From: Phycisphaerae bacterium
GTDB taxonomy: Bacteria > Planctomycetota > Phycisphaerae > UBA1845 > UTPLA1
NCBI GenBank assembly: GCA_029259995.1
Contig: JAJDEC010000004.1
Location: 1 to 7,314 of the forward strand
Reading direction: 5' to 3'
Length of the DNA stretch: 7,314 nucleotides
Within the stretch, counting starts at the first letter, position 1, and every line of letters begins with the position of its first letter. The notes beneath the pieces are model-generated. The model ran no database searches, was not told the origin of the DNA, and saw only the letters and a list, made by a program, of their open reading frames with translations. The translations under genes were made by a program, and so were the position numbers. Shown piece after piece: positions 1 to 5,852 of this stretch.

Positions 1-741
1 GGCTGAGGCGTCGAAATTGAAACGGAGGGAGTTTCCTGCATCCTCTTCAAATGTAAAGCTCGCCGAGGGAAGCGTGTTGACGAGGATGCTCTGCCGCATG
101 ACGGTCTGGCCGCCGCGATCATCGATGACTGTCAACTGAACGGGGAACCTGCCGCTGCGGGAAAACGTGTGCTCGACGGTTTGACCTTCTGCCGCCCCGC
201 CGTCCCCGAAGTCCCATCGATGCGTTTCAATTGTTCCATCCGGATCCGTCGAACCCTGCGCGACAAACTCCCGTCGCAAGGCAATCGGATTTCCATCGCT
301 GTCCGAGACATTCCGAACGATGAACCGCGCAATCGGATCTCGATTCGGACCGAGGATTTCGATCGGAAGCGCACCGATCGCGAGCAATCGCGGCGGCTCT
401 TTGGTAATCAGATCGCCGCGACTGAAGAGATACGCGCGAACTGTGAAAGTGCCGTCGGCGACGAATTCGTGCGATACGAAACGGCCTTCGGCGATGGTTC
501 GATCGTTCGCCGTGCTGCCGTCTCCGAATTCCCAGTTAATGGAATAGGCGTCGGGATAATCGCGCAGGTTGACTTCAATCTGGCGCAATCGTGAATCCGA
601 CGTCGGTGTGATCGACAGGACGGCGGGCGGCGGTCTCAGATCGAATGACGTACCGGGGCCGGCGGTGTTGCAGCCGTCCGTCGTCATTCCCAGAGACGCG
701 ATGATCCCCAAGACCAGTATCAATACTTGACGCGTGTGCAT
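1..741 (-). CDS. Exported PKD-repeat protein, N-terminal part (runs off left edge)
   Basis: An uninterrupted frame runs from ATG at 741 to the window edge (247 codons, C-terminus missing). The start is supported by a GGGGGA Shine-Dalgarno-like run at 750-755, 8 bases upstream. Residues 1-18 are a short basic start plus a hydrophobic stretch (LILVLGIIASLG), so the protein is exported. Cys24 in TTDGC could be a lipidation site, but T and D at -3 and -2 fit the lipobox poorly. Two PKD-type beta-sandwich repeats are readable: WEFGDGS (70-76) with HEFVADGTFTVRAY (91-104), and WDFGDGG (176-182) with HTFSRSGRFPVQLTVID (191-207). A third begins near PSASFTF (225-231). PKD domains are known as extracellular adhesion, carbohydrate-binding or spacer modules; the specific role is unknown. 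A -10-like TATACA lies at 763-768 with no matching -35, which would give a leader of about 15 nt. The domain call is firm; lipoprotein status is uncertain. Confidence 0.88.
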   Translation of the reverse strand, partial: MHTRQVLILVLGIIASLGMTTDGCNTAGPGTSFDLRPPPAVLSITPTSDSRLRQIEVNLRDYPDAYSINWEFGDGSTANDRTIAEGRFVSHEFVADGTFTVRAYLFSRGDLITKEPPRLLAIGALPIEILGPNRDPIARFIVRNVSDSDGNPIALRREFVAQGSTDPDGTIETHRWDFGDGGAAEGQTVEHTFSRSGRFPVQLTVIDDRGGQTVMRQSILVNTLPSASFTFEEDAGNSLRFNFDASA

Positions 742-1082
742 CGCGAAAATCCCCCGCCGCCGTGTATAGCTATTGGAACCCCGTTCTTTGCGAAATTCCT
801 GCGCCGCTGGGGCCACATTGGAAATTCGCTGGATATCGATTCTAGGCCCGGCGGGAGCTAAACGTCATTCTCGCAGCACTGTGTATTCGGCCCGAGTCGG
901 CCCTATCGGACGACGGCCGGCGCGCGTCGTCGGGAATTGGGGATTCTCACCATGTGGGTAGTCCCAGAATTGGGGAATCGGGCGACTTTTCCCCAGTTCT
1001 CGGCAGGCGCGCGTCAAGATCGACTTGTACACGGCCTGCGCTAACTCTATCCAAGTCAATGTGTTATGCGATTCTGGCGAAA
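742..1082. other. Intergenic region with repeated GAATTGGGG motifs and inverted repeats
   Basis: No convincing gene is present; the short frames here lack ribosome sites and domain-like sequence. The stretch contains a perfect 7-bp inverted repeat (GACGACG 909-915, CGTCGTC 925-931). It also holds three copies of a GAATTGGGG-like motif and a 10-bp direct repeat GGCGCGCGTC (919-928 and 1006-1015). It lies between the divergent PKD gene start and the candidate structured RNA, so regulatory content is plausible but unproven. A weak promoter-like pair for plus-strand transcription is TTGTAC (1025-1030) and TATCCA (1048-1053) with a 17-base spacer; only half of each hexamer matches consensus. Confidence 0.5.
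934..1000. promoter_or_regulatory. Cluster of three GAATTGGGG-type sites, possible operator or hairpin
   Basis: GAATTGGGGATTC (934-946) and GAATTGGGGAATC (967-979) are near-identical direct repeats 33 bp apart, about three helical turns. A third, inverted copy reads TTCCCCAGTTCT (989-1000). The second and third copies can pair over 12 positions (966-977 with 989-1000, one G-T wobble) around an 11-base loop. Either a transcription factor binding array or an RNA hairpin would explain this. No T-run follows on either strand, so it is not an intrinsic terminator. I do not recognise the motif as a known operator. Confidence 0.35.
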
Positions 1083-1353
1083 TTGCGTCGATTGAAACGC
1101 AAGGATGGCACGAGTCGTGCAAAGTAGTGATACGCACCAGTCAGACCTTTTCCCGGGACGCAAGCGCGGCCCGCTGACTGGAAGCACGACGACAGGTGTT
1201 GGGACGCCTGGCGGACCAACAAACCGATATTCGCCGGACAGTGGATTAGCGGTGGTTTGCTGACCGGTTTCAGTCGTGCCTGACCCATGAAAATGGGTCG
1301 GTTGTGTGTGAAGGGATGGGCTCGAGTGCGAGGCGGGCCCATCCCGTTTTTTT
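1083..1353 (+). ncRNA. Candidate structured non-coding RNA ending in an intrinsic terminator
   Basis: This non-coding stretch holds consecutive helices and ends in a plus-strand terminator, with no plausible plus-strand ORF before it. Visible helices: TTGCGT/ACGCAA (1083-1088, 1097-1102); GCAC/GTGC (1108-1111, 1117-1120); CCAGTCAG/CTGACTGG (1137-1144, 1174-1181), continued by CGGG/CCCG (1154-1157, 1170-1173). A junction closed by GCACGAC/GTCGTGC (1184-1190, 1273-1279) contains CAGGTG/CGCCTG (1193-1198, 1205-1210) and AAACCG/CGGTTT (1221-1226, 1265-1270), the latter continued by CGCCG/CGGTG (1232-1236, 1250-1254). Then comes GACCCAT/ATGGGTC capped by a GAAA tetraloop (1282-1299), and the terminator. 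I see none of the hallmark sequences of RNase P RNA, tmRNA or SRP RNA, and no single long 6S-like hairpin. The 5' end is a guess. The pairings are seen directly; that they form one RNA is inference. Confidence 0.42.
1313..1353 (+). terminator. Strong rho-independent terminator, plus strand
   Basis: GGGATGGG (1313-1320) pairs with CCCATCCC (1338-1345). A nested CTCG/CGAG helix (1321-1324, 1329-1332) sits above it, or the outer stem extends to 9 bp with C1321-G1337. G1346 and seven Ts (1347-1353) follow. The minus strand has no T-run after the hairpin, so it acts on plus-strand transcripts. The only transcript it could end is the non-coding region to its left. Confidence 0.85.
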
Positions 1354-1399
1354 ACGCGCTGATTTTTTGGGGCGGATTCATGCGGCAAGGTCCGGAATC

Positions 1400-1681
1400 C
1401 TAGATCGGCGTCGCGACCAGGATTCTCGCCCGTATGCCATTCGGTCCGACGCGAATCGTGACACTCGCCGCACATTCCGGGCATCGCCCTTCGTAAAACA
1501 TATCATCCCGACGTCGATAGACGCGCGCGTAGGCGTCGCAGCATTCATAGAAAACGCCGACCCATAATCGCTCGTGGCCGGCCGATTCCGAGGATGTTGC
1601 ACATGTTGGCGGACTGGCGTGATCGTCCGTCACATCGAGGTATCGCCCAAGAGAATTGTCGTCGGGCACGAATGCGTCCAT
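1400..1681 (-). CDS. Small cysteine-containing protein, possible zinc-ribbon-like, unknown function
   Basis: The frame encodes 93 residues, ATG at 1681 to TAG at 1400-1402. No clear Shine-Dalgarno sequence precedes the ATG, and no in-frame start lies in the 40 bases upstream. The N-terminal 40 residues are polar and low in features. The C-terminal half, from about residue 40, reads WVGVFYECCDAYARVYRRRD, then FYEGRCPEC, then a VGPNG turn. A CC pair and a CPEC pair about 24 residues apart could bind one zinc ion. From memory, small planctomycete proteins share the pattern 'Y-x-G-R-C-P-x-C ... V-G-P-x-G', which is why I take this as a real gene; no function is known to me. There is no signal peptide or membrane segment, so it should be cytoplasmic. 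It is transcribed toward the terminator at 1313-1353, which points the other way, and no terminator of its own is visible. Confidence 0.72.
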   Translation of the reverse strand: MDAFVPDDNSLGRYLDVTDDHASPPTCATSSESAGHERLWVGVFYECCDAYARVYRRRDDMFYEGRCPECAASVTIRVGPNGIRARILVATPI

Positions 1682-1766
1682 GTATTGAGTATCGGCGCTT
1701 TGCGGCCGTCGGTGGGACTTGCGAAACGCTCAGAATCTGCTTTACTTAGCGGTCCCCCTTAAGTCG

Positions 1767-1784
1767 GGCGCGGCATGCTGCGCC
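1767..1784 (+). other. Perfect hairpin in the tRNA-Glu 5' leader region
   Basis: GGCGC (1767-1771) pairs with GCGCC (1780-1784), extended inward by a G-T and a G-C pair. It ends 7 bases before the first base of the mature tRNA. If transcription starts upstream, this would be a leader structure removed by RNase P. A weak promoter-like pair lies upstream: TTGCGA (1719-1724) and TACTTA (1743-1748), 18 bases apart. The role is unproven. Confidence 0.3.
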
Positions 1785-1791
1785 AGGACAG

Positions 1792-1867
1792 GCCCCCATC
1801 GTCTAGTGGCCTAGGATATCAGGTTCTCATCCTGGAGACAGGGGTTCGACTCCCCTTGGGGGTGCCA
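1792..1867 (+). tRNA. tRNA-Glu (anticodon CTC)
   Basis: All four arms fold. The acceptor GCCCCCA (1792-1798) pairs with TGGGGGT (1857-1863), with G1-T72 as a wobble. The D arm begins GTC and closes with GAT. The anticodon stem TCAGG/CCTGG encloses the loop TTCTCAT, with anticodon CTC at 1826-1828 reading GAG codons. The T arm is AGGGG-TTCGACT-CCCCT. Discriminator G1864 and a genome-encoded CCA (1865-1867) follow. The start GCCCCCATCGTCTAG matches the usual bacterial tRNA-Glu pattern. The gene stands alone, with a terminator a few bases downstream, so it is probably a single transcription unit. Confidence 0.96.
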
Positions 1868-1871
1868 TCAG

Positions 1872-1911
1872 AAAAGCCCTTCCCGCGCCTGGCGACGGGA
1901 AGGGCTTTTTT
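1872..1911 (+). terminator. Rho-independent terminator of tRNA-Glu
   Basis: GCCCTTCCCG (1876-1885) pairs perfectly with CGGGAAGGGC (1896-1905). Four As at 1872-1875 extend the pairing into the T-run TTTTTT (1906-1911). It starts 5 bases after the tRNA CCA end, so termination leaves a very short 3' trailer. Confidence 0.93.
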
Positions 1912-2060
1912 GCATTTCTGGCGGACTTGGCCAGGCGGTTCGACGTTCCATCGTCTCTTGATTGCAGACTGAAACCCCACATCGCAGTTGGTAATTCTGC
2001 GACGAGCGGCGAGCCCGGCGTGCGGCCATTCTGTTGTGACAGCGTGCGATGAAACGAGGC

Positions 2061-2105
2061 GAGTAAAAAGAAACCCGCCCGCCGCGGAGTACCGCGACGG
2101 GCGGG
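2061..2105 (-). terminator. Rho-independent terminator of the large secreted-protein gene
   Basis: On the minus strand CCCGCCCG (2105-2098) pairs with CGGGCGGG (2081-2074). Inside it a CGCGG/CCGCG helix is closed by a four-base loop (2088-2091). The T-rich tract TTTCTTTTT (2073-2065) follows. It lies about 50 bases past the stop codon at 2157-2159. The plus strand lacks a T-run, so it serves only the minus-strand gene. Confidence 0.9.
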
Positions 2106-2123
2106 AGATTCAGTTAACACTCA

Positions 2124-2144
2124 ACCAAGGCTCATGCCCTTGGT
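2124..2144 (-). other. 3' UTR hairpin between stop codon and terminator
   Basis: ACCAAGG (2124-2130) and CCTTGGT (2138-2144) form a perfect 7-bp inverted repeat with a 7-base loop, 12 bases past the stop codon of the large minus-strand gene. No T-run follows on the minus strand, so it is not itself a terminator. A role as an mRNA 3'-end stabiliser is possible but is inference. Confidence 0.4.
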
Positions 2145-2156
2145 GTGGTACTCAAC

Positions 2157-5100
2157 TTACGGACAGGTGATTTCGATCGAGTGCGGGCCAGCCGTGTGCC
2201 CACCTGAGTAGAAATCAACCAGGATCAGGTAGCTCGAACCCGGGTTCAGTCCGACAGCGCTGATCTGCGGCGGGCCGAAGGCCGGCGCCACGCAGAAGTC
2301 GTCGTCGCACTGGAACTCAGTGACTGCACCACAAGCCTGATCTGCGCCGAACAGCGTCATCACGGAGTCTTCCGCGGGATCACTGCCACACATCGTGATC
2401 GTGGCTGTCGTGTTGGCCGCCGTGAAGACGAACCAAGCCGATGCGTCATGCGTGAACGGTCCACCTGCAGCAACTTCGCAGCTGCTGGTGAGGTCCGTGC
2501 CCGCATTCGACGTCAGCAACGAGCTGTCGAATGACGTGACGCCGCCGTTGCAGACCAACGGAATCGCGTCGATACATTCGTCACCACCGTTGACGACCGG
2601 CGGGCAGACAAAGCCTGCTCCGCAGTCTTCGCCGATGAACCACTGACCGCCCTGGAGTCCGCAATCTGCCTGCGTTGTGTTGCCCTGGCAGACTTCAGAA
2701 ACGCAGCAAGCGCCCATCGGCTCGGTGCATGTTGAGCCATCGCCCAGCGTGAGCGAGAGACACCATGCCGTGTCGTTGTCATCCGCAGCCGGGTCCGTGC
2801 CCTGATTGCGGATGTAACCCGATCCATCCGGATTGAACGCGTTGATCGCATCGCCGTCATTGGACGTCGACCAGAACCAGATGCATCCACCGACGTCGGA
2901 GTTACCGATCTTCAACCAGTAGCAACCCGGAGCGAGGTTGATGCTGAGGCCGGACAACGTGTACTTGTACTCGTCGGCGATGCCGAGGAGGTTTCGTCCC
3001 GTTGCGACGGCTGTCGGCGTCTGACCCGTCAGGTTGGCAACGACGGAACCCGGCGTGCCGTTGTTGTCGTCGTTGTGGATCGTGATCGTGAAGTCATCCG
3101 CACCTGCGGGGCAACCTCCACCCAGGTAAACACCCCACCACGTGATCGTGTTGATGGTGCCGCCCGTGGGCGTGTCGAAGTTGTCCGCGATCATGCCGGA
3201 AGCTTCGTTGGCATTGCTGCCGAGACCGTTCTCGAGGTCAGGAAGCTGGCCCTGTGAGGCCGGCGGGCATTCCTGAAGCGGGAAGCCAGGACAGAATCCA
3301 CCGGCGAGGATCGCCGCGACGAATTCATCGACGTCGTCGATGTCCGCATCGTTGTCGTTGTCCATATCGGCACAAACGCAGACGGTCGGACTTGTTTCGG
3401 CACCGGTCAGGCAGCTCGTGAAGAGCTGGATGTCGTCACCGTCGAGCATCGCGTTGCCGTCCAGATCGCCAGGACACGTGTCGCACGTCGCCGGGCACGG
3501 GCAGATGATCTCAACTGTGATCGGACCCTTCTCGCCCGGCATATTGTCGAACGATGCAACGAGGACCCAGTAGGTGTCGCCGATGTTCGTCGGAATGCAT
3601 ACGGACGAAAGGAAGTCGACACCTGGTTCGTCGTCGTCTGCACAGCTATCGGGGACCGGCGTAAGACTGAAGGGATCCGGACCCGTGTGGACTTCGAGGA
3701 TTGTGTCCAGAACGTCGCTGTTTCGCGTCGTGATGAACGCACTGGTGTCTGTCGCCGTGAAGCTGACCCAGAATTCGCCTGCACCCGGCGTGTTGCCGGC
3801 ACAAGAGAAGTTCGGGTTCAACGCCGGGTTGAATCCGGCATCTTCAGGACTGAGGAGACCGGAGTTGTTCGTGACCAGCGTGCCGTTGCAGCCGACATCG
3901 ATGGTTCCGAGGATGTCCGAGGACGGGCAGAAGAACCCGGCATCGGCGCACTGAACGCCAGCGAAGAACGCGCTGCCGTTGCTTTCGCACAGATCCTGCG
4001 GCAGATCGGAACAGAAACCTGCTCCGTCGCAACAAGCCTGCGGGGCACACGGGTCAACGACGCCACAGTCGGTTCCGACACCGGCGAAGAGACCAAAGAT
4101 CGTCTCGCACTGCAGAGCCGTTTCGTTCTGACAGTTTTCGCCGAGACAGCAGGCACCGACGCAGGCATTTGCATCACACGTCGAGAATCCGCCGAGGAAC
4201 GTTCCATTCATGGCGCCGCACGCATCGGCATCGCTGTCGATACAGGCCTGGCCGCCAGTGATGAGGCAGCAGGCACCAGGAACCGGCAACGAGTTGATAC
4301 AACCATCAGGATTGATGTCGATGTCGATGCAGAAACCGAGATCGAAGTCGTTGTTGACGTCGCCGGCTTCGTAATCAATGCCCGGAGCGTGCTGTGCACT
4401 GAGGCTGTCGCCAGGAGGCGCGACGAACCAGAGCCATTCACAGACGGTGTCCGAAACGTTCGAAATCTCAATCCAGTAGCAGAAGCCTGCTTCCACGTCG
4501 ACCGGGGCGTGCGTGGCATCGTATTCGTAGATGCCGCCGAAGCCGCCGAAGCCGCTGTTGACCTTGGAAGCTGTGACAGCGAACGGGCCACCAACGATGG
4601 AACCCGGGAATTCAGTCACTCCGTTACTTCCACTGGCGTAGTAGGTGATCTGGAAGGCATCCGGCACTGCGCCATCGGCACAGACCGTTCCCGTGGAAAG
4701 GTCAACGTAGAGACCCCACCAGCGGGCGCTGGTGATCTGGCCCGTGTTAACCGGCACGAAGTTGTCGGCGGCGACGAGCGGTCGGGTTCGATCGCTGACG
4801 ACGGCCAAGGTACCAGCGGCACCGAAGGAACCGCCAGTTGTGACCTGGCCGTCATGGCCCGGAGGGCACTCGAGCGGACAGGCGTTGTTTGCACAGAGTG
4901 ATCCATCACCGAAGAAGGTGAATCCAGTTCCCTGGCACTCGTTGACGGCCGTGTCATTTGTACAGATGCGACCGACTGTGCAGCAGGCACCCGATGCGAA
5001 GTCACACGTGATGTTCGCACACAGTTGACCCGCCGAGAAGACGAGGCCAGCACCCTGACAGGAAGCGACGTCCGGGACGTCCGTGCACATTGCTGTGTTT

Positions 5101-5852
5101 GTATCGCAGCACGCGCCGGCACCGACCGGAACTTCAGCCTGAATGTTCAGGCCAACCTGGTTCGAAACGCCAAAGTTTCGATTGCAGCCGTTGTTGCCGC
5201 CCGTGGAGTTGCAGCGATTGATCGGCGTGGCCGAAGAACCGGTGTTGACCTGGGCGTCAAGGGAGATCAGGCCGCCCGTGTCGTCTGTCTGGAACATGAG
5301 GGCGATCGTGTCCGGCACGGTGATGGCCGGGCTGATGAGGAATTCGATTTCCTCGTACTGGCCGGCGACGGGGGCTGGCACGTTGACCGTGAAATCGCCA
5401 CCGATCTGTGCGCCGAGAGCGCCGCAGGCACCATCCGGCAACGCTGCGCCAGCGACGGGGCAGCCGTTGTAGATGCGCAGCGTGAGGTTGTACGGAGCGC
5501 CCGTCAGCGAGCCATGCAGGACGGATACGCGACAGATGTCTCGATCCGTGCCCGCCAGCGTGACGGTATCACCGAGGCTGCGAGCCAATTCGCCGCCGCC
5601 CGTGATGTCGGCACCCGTGCCGCTGATGAGTGTGAGCGAGTCATAGACGACCTGACCGCATGTCGCGCCACCGCGGGGTGCGCCCGCAGTCGGCACATAT
5701 TCGGCGACGCCGTCAATGCTCTCGTTCACGTCCGCCTGATCGTTGACCTGCGGACCGGACCAATTCGTCGGGCGATCCTGCCCGTTTGCCGACGGTCCAA
5801 AGCACATACACAGTGCCAGGGACGCCGTAATACACAGTAGCCTTCTTGTCAT
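2157..5852 (-). CDS. Large secreted cysteine-rich mosaic protein (GACC, PPC-like and dockerin-like modules)
   Basis: The protein has 1231 residues. ATG at 5852 is preceded by GGAAGGAG with an 8-base gap and opens a signal peptide (MTRRLLCITASLALCMCFGP, likely cut after SANGQ, residue 25); the frame stays open 43 codons further upstream, but that part lacks these signals. Domains in order: N-terminal beta-rich domain (about 60-241); GACC modules 1 and 2 (246-283, 288-325); domain A1 (328-520); GACC 3-5 (526-564, 566-602, 605-642); PPC-like beta domain (about 646-785); dockerin-like calcium-loop pair (793-850); domain A2 (861-1042); GACC 6 (1047-1083); second PPC-like domain (1088-1231). The mature chain has about 74 cysteines but the whole protein only 4 lysines. 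No sorting tail or membrane anchor is seen, so it is probably released or held by partners. Such mosaics occur in planctomycetes; I infer a structural or adhesive role and see no catalytic motif. Confidence 0.92.
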   Translation of the reverse strand: MTRRLLCITASLALCMCFGPSANGQDRPTNWSGPQVNDQADVNESIDGVAEYVPTAGAPRGGATCGQVVYDSLTLISGTGADITGGGELARSLGDTVTLAGTDRDICRVSVLHGSLTGAPYNLTLRIYNGCPVAGAALPDGACGALGAQIGGDFTVNVPAPVAGQYEEIEFLISPAITVPDTIALMFQTDDTGGLISLDAQVNTGSSATPINRCNSTGGNNGCNRNFGVSNQVGLNIQAEVPVGAGACCDTNTAMCTDVPDVASCQGAGLVFSAGQLCANITCDFASGACCTVGRICTNDTAVNECQGTGFTFFGDGSLCANNACPLECPPGHDGQVTTGGSFGAAGTLAVVSDRTRPLVAADNFVPVNTGQITSARWWGLYVDLSTGTVCADGAVPDAFQITYYASGSNGVTEFPGSIVGGPFAVTASKVNSGFGGFGGIYEYDATHAPVDVEAGFCYWIEISNVSDTVCEWLWFVAPPGDSLSAQHAPGIDYEAGDVNNDFDLGFCIDIDINPDGCINSLPVPGACCLITGGQACIDSDADACGAMNGTFLGGFSTCDANACVGACCLGENCQNETALQCETIFGLFAGVGTDCGVVDPCAPQACCDGAGFCSDLPQDLCESNGSAFFAGVQCADAGFFCPSSDILGTIDVGCNGTLVTNNSGLLSPEDAGFNPALNPNFSCAGNTPGAGEFWVSFTATDTSAFITTRNSDVLDTILEVHTGPDPFSLTPVPDSCADDDEPGVDFLSSVCIPTNIGDTYWVLVASFDNMPGEKGPITVEIICPCPATCDTCPGDLDGNAMLDGDDIQLFTSCLTGAETSPTVCVCADMDNDNDADIDDVDEFVAAILAGGFCPGFPLQECPPASQGQLPDLENGLGSNANEASGMIADNFDTPTGGTINTITWWGVYLGGGCPAGADDFTITIHNDDNNGTPGSVVANLTGQTPTAVATGRNLLGIADEYKYTLSGLSINLAPGCYWLKIGNSDVGGCIWFWSTSNDGDAINAFNPDGSGYIRNQGTDPAADDNDTAWCLSLTLGDGSTCTEPMGACCVSEVCQGNTTQADCGLQGGQWFIGEDCGAGFVCPPVVNGGDECIDAIPLVCNGGVTSFDSSLLTSNAGTDLTSSCEVAAGGPFTHDASAWFVFTAANTTATITMCGSDPAEDSVMTLFGADQACGAVTEFQCDDDFCVAPAFGPPQISAVGLNPGSSYLILVDFYSGGHTAGPHSIEITCP
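2604..2714 (-). repeat. GACC module 6 (coding repeat)
   Basis: This encodes residues 1047-1083 of the large protein: GACC, then single cysteines at 1055, 1064, 1077 and 1083. It is the only GACC module in the second half and sits between domain A2 and the C-terminal PPC-like domain. Confidence 0.8.
2727..3272 (-). repeat. Domain A2 (second copy of duplicated beta domain)
   Basis: Residues 861-1042 start ECPPASQGQ and contain WWGVY (905-909), GCYWLKIGN (976-984) and CIWFW (990-994). Cysteines 914, 977, 990, 1031 and 1042 match those of A1 (391, 458, 471, 508, 518) in order and nearly in spacing. Confidence 0.82.
3303..3476 (-). other. Dockerin-like paired calcium-binding loops within the large protein
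   Basis: Residues 793-850 hold two EF-hand-like loops: DLDGNAMLDGDD (796-807; D1, D3, N5, D9, D12) and DMDNDNDADIDD (829-840; D at 1, 3, 5, 7, 9 and 12). Each is followed by a short helix (IQLFTSCL and VDEFVAAILAG). This matches the planctomycete 'PGD-x-D/N-G-D-G...DIQ-x-F...DVD-x-FV' type, related to type I dockerins. Calcium binding is predicted. No cohesin is encoded in this window. Confidence 0.72.
3927..4277 (-). repeat. GACC modules 3-5 (coding tandem repeat)
   Basis: Three consecutive six-cysteine modules (residues 526-564, 566-602, 605-642). The pattern is [GQ]ACC-x(4-7)-C-x(7)-C-x(12-13)-C-x(4-6)-C, and only 1-2 residues separate neighbours. The third begins QACC rather than GACC. 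Confidence 0.82.
4293..4871 (-). repeat. Domain A1 (first copy of duplicated beta domain)
   Basis: Residues 328-520 start ECPPGHDGQ and contain WWGLY (378-382), GFCYWIEISN (456-465) and CEWLWF (471-476). A1 is clearly homologous to A2 at 2727-3272. The aromatic-rich motifs suggest a jelly-roll-type beta sandwich, possibly ligand-binding; this is inference. Confidence 0.82.
4878..5117 (-). repeat. GACC modules 1-2 (coding tandem repeat)
   Basis: Residues 246-283 and 288-325 of the large protein. Each has six cysteines (248, 249, 256, 265, 278, 283 and 290, 291, 297, 306, 320, 325), compatible with three disulfides per module. They link the N-terminal beta domain to domain A1. Confidence 0.82.

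Noticed and set aside
169..594. Plus-strand open frame of 141 codons
   Set aside because: Antisense shadow of the PKD-repeat gene, which has clear repeated WxFGDG motifs.
1155..1181. GGGACGCAAGC resembles part of the c-di-GMP-I (GEMM) riboswitch
   Set aside because: The other conserved GEMM segments (AGGGCAAACC before it and the tetraloop-receptor stem) are missing, and the helices around it do not match the GEMM fold.
1056..1484. Minus-strand open frame of 142 codons
   Set aside because: It overlaps the 1400-1681 gene in another frame, crosses the plus-strand terminator and hairpins, and has no domain-like sequence.
1775..1972. Plus-strand open frame of 65 codons
   Set aside because: It runs straight through the tRNA-Glu gene and its terminator.
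3687..4901. Long plus-strand open frame of 404 codons
   Set aside because: It lies antisense within the large secreted-protein gene, whose frame has a signal peptide, repeated domains and a ribosome site. The antisense product shows no domain pattern and is a by-product of GC-rich codon use.
5025..5840. Plus-strand open frame of 271 codons
   Set aside because: Antisense shadow of the N-terminal third of the same gene; arginine- and alanine-rich with no recognisable motif.
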